Translations under genes and position numbers: made by a program
Assembly: GCF_000959725.1 (NCBI RefSeq)
Contig: NZ_CP009322.1
Location: 3,720,001 to 3,784,000 of the forward strand
Reading direction: 5' to 3'
From: Burkholderia gladioli
GTDB taxonomy: Bacteria; Pseudomonadota; Gammaproteobacteria; Burkholderiales; Burkholderiaceae
Length of the DNA stretch: 64,000 bases
Notes under the pieces: generated by a model
What the model was told of the DNA's origin: nothing
The model's database searches: none
Seen by the model: the letters and a program-made list of their open reading frames with translations, nothing else
Part shown: piece by piece, positions 25,318 to 32,833 of the stretch
Numbering within the stretch: the first letter of the stretch is position 1
How the letters are laid out: every line of letters starts with the position of its first letter

Positions 25318-26297
25318 CGCTGGAGGCGGCGCTGCGCGAGCGGCCGTTCGACTTCGAATTCTTCGAGGCGATGCGGCGGCTCGAATGCGCCTACCCGGCC
25401 CGCCCGCGCCTGGGCCACTCGACCAAGCCGGCCGAGGATCCGGTGCGGCTCGCGCACGCGGCCACGCTGGAATTCCCGGCGCGCAGCATCGAGCGTTTCG
25501 AGCCCGGCGCGGGCGGCGCGCCGGGGCGGCTCCACGGGCTGTTCCTGGGCCTGTTCGGGCCGCAGGGGCCGCTGCCGCTGCACCTCACCGAACACGCGGT
25601 GGACCGCGAGCGCAATGCCAAGGACCCCACGCTGACGGCCTTCGCCGACGTGTTCCATCACCGCATGCTGAGCCTGTTCTACCGCGCCTGGGCCGATGCG
25701 CAGCCCACCGTGCAGTACGACCGGCCCGAGAGCGACCGCTTTCGCACCTATGTCGGCGCGCTGATCGGCATCGCCACGCCGCGCTTGCAGGACCGCGACG
25801 CGCTGCCGGACCAGTTCAAGCGCTTCTTCGCCGGGCGGCTGGTGCCGCAGGCGCGCAATGCCGAGGGCCTGCGCGGCCTGCTGGAGCACTACTTCGGCGT
25901 GCCGGTGCAGGTGCTCGAATTCGTGGTCGGCTGGATGACCCTGCCCGAGGACGCGCATCTGCGCATGGGCGGCGCGATGGCCTCGATGGGCCGCAACGCC
26001 ACGCTGGGCGCCCAGGTGCGCGGCGCGCAGCAGCGCTTCCGGCTGCGCATCGGCCCGCTCGGGTTGGCCGAGTTCAACCGCTTCCTGCCCGGCGGCGAGG
26101 CGCTGCGCGAGCTGACGGCCGCCGTCAAGCTCTACGCGGGCGAGGAAAAGGGCTGGGATGTGCAGCTCGTGCTGAAAAAGGAGGAGGTGCCCGCCAGCCA
26201 CCTCGGGCAGGCGGGCCGGATGGGTTTCAACACCTGGATGGGGCGCTACGCCAAGCCGGCCGATGCCGACCAGGTGGTGCTGACGCCGGTGGCCTAG
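25281..26297 (+). CDS. tssG: T6SS baseplate protein TssG
   Basis: TssG, 338 residues, partner of TssF in the baseplate wedge. The sequence shows RPFDFEFFEAMRRLECAYPA, LFGPQGPLPLHLTEHAVDRE, DVFHHRMLSLFYRAWADAQP and GRNATLGAQVRGAQQRFRL, all expected for the family. The ATG at 25281 lies inside the end of tssF (37-bp overlap, +1 frame) with AGGTGG just upstream. It is followed by a 94-bp gap before clpV, with no ECF-type promoter visible in it, so read-through from tssB is expected. Confidence 0.96.
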   Translation: MARNARQAPDPVALEAALRERPFDFEFFEAMRRLECAYPARPRLGHSTKPAEDPVRLAHAATLEFPARSIERFEPGAGGAPGRLHGLFLGLFGPQGPLPLHLTEHAVDRERNAKDPTLTAFADVFHHRMLSLFYRAWADAQPTVQYDRPESDRFRTYVGALIGIATPRLQDRDALPDQFKRFFAGRLVPQARNAEGLRGLLEHYFGVPVQVLEFVVGWMTLPEDAHLRMGGAMASMGRNATLGAQVRGAQQRFRLRIGPLGLAEFNRFLPGGEALRELTAAVKLYAGEEKGWDVQLVLKKEEVPASHLGQAGRMGFNTWMGRYAKPADADQVVLTPVA

Positions 26298-26391
26298 CGC
26301 GGCGCACGCAGCACGGCGCGACGCGCCTTTCATTTCGAACCGGTGGCCGCCGTTGGCCCGGCGCCGCCTCACTGACTACAGGATGGACATC

Positions 26392-29250
26392 ATGGCCGAG
26401 ATCAGTCGCGGCGCCTTGTTCGGCAAGCTCAACGCGATCGCCTACCGGGGCATCGAAAGCGCCACCGTGTTCTGCAAGCTGCGCGGCAACCCCAACGTGG
26501 AGCTGGTGCACTGGATCCACCAGATCCTGCAGGCGCAGGATTCCGACCTGCATCGCATCGTGCGCCACTTCGGGCTCAACCCCTCGAACCTGGCGCGCGA
26601 CGTGACGGCCGCGCTGGAGCGCCTGCCGCGCGGCAGCACCACGATCTCCGACCTGTCCTCCGAGGTGGAGGAGGCGGTCGAGCGCGGCTGGGTGTTCGCC
26701 ACCCTGATGTTCGGCGAGGCTCAGGTGCGCACCGGCTACCTGCTGGTCGGCATGCTGCGCACGCGCCATCTGCGCCACGCGCTGCAGGCGGTCTCGGCCG
26801 AGTTCGGCAAGCTCAGGCCCGAGACGCTGGCCGACGAGTTCGCCGCGATCGTGGCCGGCTCGCCCGAGGACAGCCTGGGCGCCACCGACGGCTTCCGCGC
26901 CGACGCAGTGGGCGCAACGGGCGCGGCGGGGGCCGCGCCGGGCGAGGCCAGCGGCGCGCTGGCGCCGGCCCAGATGGGCCGCCAGCAGGCCCTGCAGCAG
27001 TTCACCGTGGATCTCACCGCGCAGGCGCGCGAGGGCCGCATCGACCCGATCGTCGGCCGCGACGGCGAGATCCGCCAGGTGGTCGACATCCTGATGCGGC
27101 GCCGCCAGAACAACCCGATGCTGGTGGGCGAGGCCGGCGTGGGCAAGACCGCCGTGGTGGAGGGTTTCGCGCTGCGCATCGCGCGCGGCGACGTGCCGCC
27201 CGCGCTCAAGGAGGTGCAGGTGCGCACGCTCGACATCGGCCTGCTGCAGGCCGGCGCGAGCATGAAGGGCGAGTTCGAGAACCGCCTGCGCCAGGTGATC
27301 GACGAGGTGCAGGCCTCGCCGCGCCCGGTGATCCTATTCATCGACGAGGCGCACACGCTGGTGGGCGCGGGCGGCGCGGCCGGCACCGGCGACGCGGCCA
27401 ACCTGCTCAAGCCGGCCCTGGCGCGCGGCAACCTGCGCACCATCGGTGCCACCACCTGGGCCGAGTACCGCAAGCACATCGAGAAGGACCCGGCGCTCAC
27501 GCGGCGCTTCCAGACCGTGCCGGTGGACGAGCCCGACGAGGCCAAGGCGGTCCTGATGATGCGCGGCGTGGCCAGCGTGATGGAGCGCCACCACCGCGTG
27601 CAGGTGCTCGACGAGGCGCTGGAGGCCGCCGTCAAGCTCTCGCATCGCTACATCCCGGCACGCCAGTTGCCCGACAAGTCGGTCAGCCTGCTCGACACCG
27701 CCTGCGCGCGCGTGGCGATCAGCCAGCACGCGGTGCCGGCCGAGATCGACGACACCCTCAAGCGCATCGAGGCGCTCGAGACCGAGCAGGCCATCATCGC
27801 GCGCGAGCGGCAGATCGGCATCGAGGTCGACGCCCGCGAGACGCAGGCGGCCACCGCGCTGGCGGCGCAGCGCGCGCGGCTTGCCACGCTGGAGGCTGCC
27901 TGGGCCGCCGAGAAGGCGCTGGTGGAGCGGATCCTCTCGTTGCGCGCGCAACTGCGCGGCGAGCTGCAGCCGGTGGACGGCACCGGCAGCCTCGGCGCGC
28001 CCGAGGCCGGCGCCATCGATGTCGAGGCCGCGCCGCCGACGCAGGCGCCGGCGCTCGAGCCCGCCGTCGACGGCGCGGCGCCCGCCGTGCTCGACGAAGC
28101 CGCGCGCGCGGCCGTGCTGGCCGAGCTGCGTGCCTTGCAGGCCGAGCTTGCCGAGCTGCAGGGCGAGAGCCCGCTGATCCTGCCGAGCGTCGACTACCAG
28201 GCGGTCGCCTCGGTGGTGGCCGACTGGACCGGCATCCCGGTGGGCCGCATGCTGCGCAGCGAACTGCAGACCGTGATGAACCTCGCGAACCTGATGTGCG
28301 AGCGCGTGATCGGCCAGGACCATGCGATGGAGGCGATCGCCAAGCGGATCCAGACCTCGCGCGCCGGGCTCGACAATCCCGACCGGCCGATCGGCGTGTT
28401 CATGCTGGCCGGCACCTCGGGCGTGGGCAAGACCGAGACCGCGCTGGCGCTGGCCGAGGCCTTGTACGGCGGCGAGCACAACCTGATCACCATCAACATG
28501 AGCGAGTTCCAGGAGGCGCATACCGTCTCCACGCTCAAGGGCGCGCCGCCGGGCTACGTCGGTTACGGCGAGGGCGGCGTGCTGACCGAGGCGGTGCGCC
28601 GCAAGCCGTATTCGGTGGTGCTGCTCGACGAGGTCGAGAAAGCGCATCCGGACGTGCACGAACTGTTCTTCCAGGTGTTCGACAAGGGCGTGATGGAGGA
28701 CGGCGAGGGCCGCGCGATCAACTTCCGCAACACGCTGATCCTGCTGACCACCAATATCGGCACCGAGCTGATCGCCGGCCTGTGCCGCGATCCGGAGCTG
28801 ATGCCCGATGCCGAGGGCCTCGCCAAGGCGCTGCGCGAGCCGCTCCTGAAGGCCTTCCCGCCCGCGCTGCTGGGCCGCCTGGTGGCGATTCCGTATTTCC
28901 CGCTCAGCGCCGAGATGCTGGGGCGCATCGTGAGGCTGCAACTGGAGCGCATCCGCCGCCGGGTCGAGGCACGCTACCGCGTGCCCTTCGACTACGACGA
29001 TGCCGTGGTGCAACTGGTGGTGGGCCGCTGCACCGAGAGCGAATCGGGCGGCCGCATGATCGACGCGATCCTGACCAACACCATGCTGCCCGCCGTCAGC
29101 CGCGAGTTCCTCACGCGCATGATCGACGGCGGCGAGGTGGCGCGCGTGAGCGTGGGCGTCGAGCACGGCGATTTCGCCTATCGCTTCGACATGCAGGCGC
29201 CGGTGCCGGGCGCGGTCGCCACGGAGGCGCTGGCCTTGCCCCAGGCTTGA
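26392..29250 (+). CDS. clpV: T6SS ATPase ClpV (TssH)
   Basis: ClpV, 952 residues, a AAA+ ATPase that extracts TssB/TssC from contracted sheaths for recycling. An N-terminal Clp-N type domain (1-160) includes ESATVFCKLRGNPNVELVHW. The first AAA+ module carries Walker A GEAGVGKT with K252 and Walker B ILFIDEAHTL. A coiled middle domain of about 200 residues follows. The second module has GTSGVGKTE with K680 and VVLLDEVEKAHPD. The interdomain linker contains an alanine/proline-rich insertion (about 540-570). ATG 26392 follows AGGATGG; an ATG three codons upstream is possible. It ends the tssB operon, and a separate promoter-like site follows. Confidence 0.98.
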   Translation: MAEISRGALFGKLNAIAYRGIESATVFCKLRGNPNVELVHWIHQILQAQDSDLHRIVRHFGLNPSNLARDVTAALERLPRGSTTISDLSSEVEEAVERGWVFATLMFGEAQVRTGYLLVGMLRTRHLRHALQAVSAEFGKLRPETLADEFAAIVAGSPEDSLGATDGFRADAVGATGAAGAAPGEASGALAPAQMGRQQALQQFTVDLTAQAREGRIDPIVGRDGEIRQVVDILMRRRQNNPMLVGEAGVGKTAVVEGFALRIARGDVPPALKEVQVRTLDIGLLQAGASMKGEFENRLRQVIDEVQASPRPVILFIDEAHTLVGAGGAAGTGDAANLLKPALARGNLRTIGATTWAEYRKHIEKDPALTRRFQTVPVDEPDEAKAVLMMRGVASVMERHHRVQVLDEALEAAVKLSHRYIPARQLPDKSVSLLDTACARVAISQHAVPAEIDDTLKRIEALETEQAIIARERQIGIEVDARETQAATALAAQRARLATLEAAWAAEKALVERILSLRAQLRGELQPVDGTGSLGAPEAGAIDVEAAPPTQAPALEPAVDGAAPAVLDEAARAAVLAELRALQAELAELQGESPLILPSVDYQAVASVVADWTGIPVGRMLRSELQTVMNLANLMCERVIGQDHAMEAIAKRIQTSRAGLDNPDRPIGVFMLAGTSGVGKTETALALAEALYGGEHNLITINMSEFQEAHTVSTLKGAPPGYVGYGEGGVLTEAVRRKPYSVVLLDEVEKAHPDVHELFFQVFDKGVMEDGEGRAINFRNTLILLTTNIGTELIAGLCRDPELMPDAEGLAKALREPLLKAFPPALLGRLVAIPYFPLSAEMLGRIVRLQLERIRRRVEARYRVPFDYDDAVVQLVVGRCTESESGGRMIDAILTNTMLPAVSREFLTRMIDGGEVARVSVGVEHGDFAYRFDMQAPVPGAVATEALALPQA

Positions 29251-29284
29251 ACGCGGGGCTGCCGCCGCGCGCGGGACGGGCGGC

Positions 29285-29313
29285 GGAATAAACCGCCGGC
29301 CCCGCGCGTTTGG
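29285..29313 (+). promoter_or_regulatory. Candidate ECF promoter for the glycosyltransferase module
   Basis: GGAATA at 29285-29290, 17-bp spacer, GTTTGG at 29308-29313, ending 53 bp before the GTG at 29367. The extended -35 is CGGAATAAACCG. The same DNA can form a hairpin (CGGCGG/CCGCCG around AATAAA, extended by CGCGCGGG 29268-29275 with CCCGCGCG 29301-29308), so it may also act as a terminator after clpV. The -10 is the weakest match of the set. Confidence 0.5.
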
Positions 29314-29366
29314 TTTCAGGGCGGGCTGGATTCGGTCCGCCGCCAGCCCGTACCAGGAGTTTCGAC

Positions 29367-30365
29367 GTGAAGGCTATCCCCAAGCAGGTCCACATCATCT
29401 GGATCGGCGGCGACATCCCGGCGCGCAATCGCGCCTGCATCCAGACGTTCGTGCGCCAGAACCCCGACTGGACCGTCAATCTGTGGTTCGACGCCAACCA
29501 GCTGCTGACCGGCGAGCGCCGCAGCGTGGTCAAGGAGCAGCTCGGCGGCACCGCCACGCCCGACGACTGGAAGGCGATGGCCGGGAATCTCGGCGCCGGC
29601 GGCGATACCGCCACCATCCAGTACCTGGCGATGCACTTCAACCAGCGCGGCGAGGTGCTGCGCGGCAAGCGCCTGGCCCAGGTCAACGCGATCGCGAGTT
29701 TCTGCGCGACCAACGGCATCAAGCTGCGCGAGGTGCAGCGCGACCTGAAGATGGGCAAGAACGCGGCGATCTACCAGCGGGAACTGGTCGATCGCGGCGC
29801 GAACTTCGGCGCGGCGAGCGACGTGCTGCGTATCGAGATCCTGCTCCAGGAAGGCGGCCTCTATGTCGATACCGACGTCGACTGCGTGGCGCCGCTGGGC
29901 TCGCTGATCTGCCACCAGTCCTATCCGCGCTTCTCGGCCGTCAGCCATCTGTGGCGGAACGGCATCTCGGAGAGCGAATGGAAGGACGATAGCTGGTGGG
30001 CCCGCAATTTCTCCGGCCAGACGCCGCCGCCGGTCAGCAATTCGATCATCGCCAGCCATGCCGGCTGCAAGGGCCTGAAGTCCTATCGCCAGCTGATCAA
30101 CGCGAATTTCACCTCGATGCGTACCAGCGAGCAGATGCAGGATTTGTATTTCAACGACGTGCGCACCAGCACGATCCGCATGACCGGTCCGAGCGTGGCC
30201 AGCAAGAGCAGCGGCTTCGAGGCGGCGCGCAGCGCGACGGTCACGCCGAAGTCGGGCGACGCGGTCACCCAGTTCAGCGACGAGCGCAAGCTGGAGATGC
30301 GCGATCACTGGTATTTCCCGATGTACTGCGTGCAGGACAAGTACTTCCACGACTGGCTGCAATAA
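29367..30365 (+). CDS. Toxin-type glycosyltransferase (TcdA/TcdB-like fold), candidate T6SS effector
   Basis: A protein of 332 residues. The start IPKQVHIIWIGGDIP and the core AASDVLRIEILLQEGGLYVD, then TDVDC, are the hallmarks of large clostridial toxin glucosyltransferases and related sugar transferases with a DxD motif. Spacing of key residues matches TcdB: D152-x2-R155 (TcdB D270/R273), Y166-x-D168-x-D170 (Y284/D286/D288), and W12 near the N-terminus (W102). These bind the nucleotide sugar and metal. There is no signal peptide and no PAAR, MIX or Rhs marker. It starts at GTG with CCAGGAG seven bases upstream. It lies between clpV and vgrG with its own promoter candidate, followed by a small unknown gene. 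The cargo role and the target are inferred; a housekeeping transferase is the alternative. Confidence 0.78.
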   Translation: MKAIPKQVHIIWIGGDIPARNRACIQTFVRQNPDWTVNLWFDANQLLTGERRSVVKEQLGGTATPDDWKAMAGNLGAGGDTATIQYLAMHFNQRGEVLRGKRLAQVNAIASFCATNGIKLREVQRDLKMGKNAAIYQRELVDRGANFGAASDVLRIEILLQEGGLYVDTDVDCVAPLGSLICHQSYPRFSAVSHLWRNGISESEWKDDSWWARNFSGQTPPPVSNSIIASHAGCKGLKSYRQLINANFTSMRTSEQMQDLYFNDVRTSTIRMTGPSVASKSSGFEAARSATVTPKSGDAVTQFSDERKLEMRDHWYFPMYCVQDKYFHDWLQ

Positions 30366-30398
30366 GGCCAGGCACATCCAACCCGAACGGAAACCATC

Positions 30399-31046
30399 AT
30401 GGCCAAGGGCAACCACGTCTTCAATGCGTTCGACAAGGTGATCGCCAGCGTCTACTACAGCGTGGTCGGCTACGACGAAGCAGCGCGCAAGGAGGATATG
30501 AACCTGATCGGCGGCGCGGGCGGCGATACCGATGCTGCCCGGCAGAAGGCCAGCGAGGCCGAGGCAATGATGCGCAAGCGCTTCGTCACCTCCTATCCGA
30601 TCTATCGCGAGATCCTGGATCGCGACGAGATGAAATGGCTCCATGCCACGCAGGACGATCATCCCGTGATTCCGAACGATGCGAACTCGCGCAGCTTCGG
30701 CGAGGAATCGACGCGCTTCGGCGCCGAGGTGGTCGATTGGGCCACGGGCGTCAGCAACGCGGACGTGATGGTGCGCTGGCGGCAACTGGTCAACCTCGGC
30801 GTCGACCAGCAGGCTCAGGAAAACTACGTGAAGGAAGGGTCGAGCCAGCCCGGCACGCCGAACAGCGAGGATGCGCGCCGCGCGCGCTGCGGCAAGATCA
30901 ACGAATTCGTGAAGGGCGATCTGACCGGCAAGGTGCGCCACCTGCTGCTGGCGATCCGCTTCGACCTGAAGACGCTGAAGAAGATCAAATACGACCCGAA
31001 GCTATCGACCGACTGGAAGGCGCTGCTGAGCGAGGGGCGGGCATGA
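30399..31046 (+). CDS. Unknown protein beside the glycosyltransferase; possible immunity or adaptor
   Basis: A soluble protein of 215 residues with no recognisable family, signal peptide or transmembrane helix. It is predicted to be mostly helical and rich in charged residues. Segments to search with are NHVFNAFDKVIASVYYSVVG, RFVTSYPIYREILDRDEMKW and KVRHLLLAIRFDLKTLKKIK. It starts 33 bp after the glycosyltransferase gene and overlaps the TPR-methyltransferase by four bases (ATGA), so it belongs to the same unit. In T6SS loci such a gene next to an effector is often the immunity protein or a chaperone. Immunity is less obvious if the toxin targets only eukaryotes, where an adaptor role is as likely. 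Confidence 0.7.
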   Translation: MAKGNHVFNAFDKVIASVYYSVVGYDEAARKEDMNLIGGAGGDTDAARQKASEAEAMMRKRFVTSYPIYREILDRDEMKWLHATQDDHPVIPNDANSRSFGEESTRFGAEVVDWATGVSNADVMVRWRQLVNLGVDQQAQENYVKEGSSQPGTPNSEDARRARCGKINEFVKGDLTGKVRHLLLAIRFDLKTLKKIKYDPKLSTDWKALLSEGRA

Positions 31047-32377
31047 AGGGCGCCGCGCGCCTCGCGCAGTCGTTGCAGCAGGCGATGACGGCGCACCGCG
31101 ACGGCCAGCTCGACACCGCCGAGCCGCTCTACCGCCGCGTGCTGAAGCTGCAGCCCGCGCATCCCGACGCGCTGCACTACCTCGGCGTGCTGCTGCACCA
31201 GCGCGGCCGCGGCGACGAGGCCGTGATCCTGCTCGACCGCGCGCTCAGGCTCACGCCGCTGCATGCCGACGCGCATTGCAACCTCGGCAACATCCACAAG
31301 GAACACGCGCGCCACGTCGAGGCCGAGGCCTGCTATCGCCGCGCCCTCGCGCTGGCGCCGGACCATCCGCAGGCGCTCGGCAATCTCGCCATCGTGCTGG
31401 AGGCGCTGGAGCGCGTGGATGAGGCACGCGAAGCCTACCAGGCCTGGCTCGCGAGGATGCCGGCCGATGCGCGCGGGCATTACCAGTTCGGCCGCTTCCT
31501 GTGCAGCCATCCGCGCGAGCGCGCCGACGTCGAGCAGGCCGTCGAGCACTTTCGCGGCGCCTTCGCGCTCGATGCCGGCCAACTGCGCGTGCTCGAGGCG
31601 CTCGGCATGGCGCTTTACGGCCTGGAGCGGATCGAGGAAGCGGCGGCCGTCTATCGCGACTGGGCCGCGCGCGAGCAGGACAATCCGATCCCGCGCCACA
31701 TGCTGGCCGCCTGCGGCGCGGCCGAGGCGCCCGCGCGCGCCGGCGACGACTACGTGCGCGAGCTGTTCGACGGCTTCGCGGCCAGCTTCGACGAGCAACT
31801 GGTGAAGAACCTCGGTTATCGCGCGCCGCAGGCGTTGATCGACGTGCTCGCGCCGGTGCTGGCGACGAAGCATGAAGGCGAGGGCGCCGGGCTCGACATC
31901 CTCGACGCCGGCTGCGGCACCGGCCTGTGCGCGCCGCTATTGCGCGCTCATGCCAGACAACTGAGCGGCGTCGACCTCTCGGAAGGCATGCTCGACCAGG
32001 CGCGCCGGCGCGGCGGCTACGACAGGCTCGTCAACGCCGAGCTGACGGCCTTCCTGCACGCGCATCCGCAAAGCTGGGACCTGATCGTCTCGGCCGACAC
32101 GCTGGTGTATTTCGGCGCGCTGGAAGCGCTGCTCGCGGCCGCGCACGCGGCCCTGCGCCCCGGCGGCCATTTCGCGTTCAGCGTCGAGACCCTGCCCGGC
32201 GAGGCGGCCGGCCATGCGCTGTCGCCGAGCGGCCGTTATCGGCACGGCCGCGCCTACCTCGATGCCGTGCTCGCCGGGGCCGGCTTCGTCGAGGTGCATT
32301 TCGAGGCCAAGGCCCTGCGCCGCGAAGCCGGCCGCTGGGTCGACGGCGGCGTGGTTCGCGCGCGCCGCGCGCACTGA
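31043..32377 (+). CDS. TPR protein with C-terminal SAM-dependent methyltransferase
   Basis: A fusion of 444 residues. The N-terminal half (1-250) has at least five tetratricopeptide units (DTAEPLYRRVLKLQPAHPDA, EAEACYRRALALAPDHPQAL and others). The C-terminal part (about 275-444) is a class I methyltransferase with motif I ILDAGCGTGLCAPLL, then VDLSEGMLDQARRRGGYDRL and LRPGGHFAFSVET. It would transfer a methyl group from S-adenosylmethionine to a protein or small-molecule substrate that the TPR region may recruit. It is the third gene of the glycosyltransferase module, coupled by ATGA. Its presence within a T6SS cluster suggests modification of an effector or of a T6SS protein, but no direct evidence is visible. 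Confidence 0.85.
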   Translation: MKGAARLAQSLQQAMTAHRDGQLDTAEPLYRRVLKLQPAHPDALHYLGVLLHQRGRGDEAVILLDRALRLTPLHADAHCNLGNIHKEHARHVEAEACYRRALALAPDHPQALGNLAIVLEALERVDEAREAYQAWLARMPADARGHYQFGRFLCSHPRERADVEQAVEHFRGAFALDAGQLRVLEALGMALYGLERIEEAAAVYRDWAAREQDNPIPRHMLAACGAAEAPARAGDDYVRELFDGFAASFDEQLVKNLGYRAPQALIDVLAPVLATKHEGEGAGLDILDAGCGTGLCAPLLRAHARQLSGVDLSEGMLDQARRRGGYDRLVNAELTAFLHAHPQSWDLIVSADTLVYFGALEALLAAAHAALRPGGHFAFSVETLPGEAAGHALSPSGRYRHGRAYLDAVLAGAGFVEVHFEAKALRREAGRWVDGGVVRARRAH

Positions 32378-32480
32378 GCCGGCCGCCGCGCGTCACGTCC
32401 TCGTCATCGCGCGCACCAAAAACGTGCGCCATGGCGTACCGCCCTGTCTGTCGTCGCGAATTTTTTCCCTGGCCGATGAA

Positions 32481-32509
32481 GGAATAGATCGCGGTGGCCG
32501 GGCGTTCTG
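32481..32509 (+). promoter_or_regulatory. Candidate ECF promoter upstream of vgrG
   Basis: GGAATA at 32481-32486, 17-bp spacer, GTTCTG at 32504-32509. The extended -35 GGAATAGATCGCGG matches the tssB copy. The ATG of vgrG is 324 bp further on, but a short frame with a strong GGGAGG site begins only 65 bp downstream. The gap 32378-32833 (456 bp) holds nothing else I can name. Confidence 0.7.
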
Positions 32510-32574
32510 CTTGTCGAAGGGCGTGCAAATCGCGCCTGCGAATCATGCAAGCAGCAGGAACGGGAGGGCGAACG

Positions 32575-32796
32575 ATGCAGGCAGACGAATTTGACAAGGG
32601 ATGCAGGACGCTGGACGCGTCGAGCCGCGCGCGTGCCGCGCATCGGCAACGGCGCGAGGCCGCCAGCGATGCCGTGCACGCGAGCCCGGATGCGGGCCCG
32701 GCCCATCCCGAGCGTGCCGCGGCGGCCAGCCGCCTGCCGTCGTGCCGCCCGCCGTGCCTCGCGCACGCGCTCGAACGCGTCGAACCCGATGCCTAG
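32575..32796 (+). CDS. Doubtful small ORF in the vgrG leader
   Basis: A frame of 73 codons starting MQADEFDKGCRTLDASSRAR. GGGAGG lies eight bases before the ATG, a better ribosome binding site than that of vgrG itself. It begins 65 bp after a candidate ECF promoter, the same spacing as seen for the other T6SS genes. The protein is alanine/arginine/proline-rich and resembles nothing I know; the composition is what a random frame in this DNA would give. It may be a leader peptide, a small gene, or chance. Confidence 0.25.
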   Translation: MQADEFDKGCRTLDASSRARAAHRQRREAASDAVHASPDAGPAHPERAAAASRLPSCRPPCLAHALERVEPDA

Positions 32797-32833
32797 CCGA
32801 CCCGCCCCCTAACGAGGAAACGCAGATCACGTC

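Noticed and set aside
29268..29313. Strong hairpin followed by TTTGGTTT, first read as a plain terminator after clpV
   Set aside because: The loop AATAAA and the flanking bases form GGAATA-N17-GTTTGG in the same position as other promoters of the set. I list it as a promoter candidate and leave a terminator role open.
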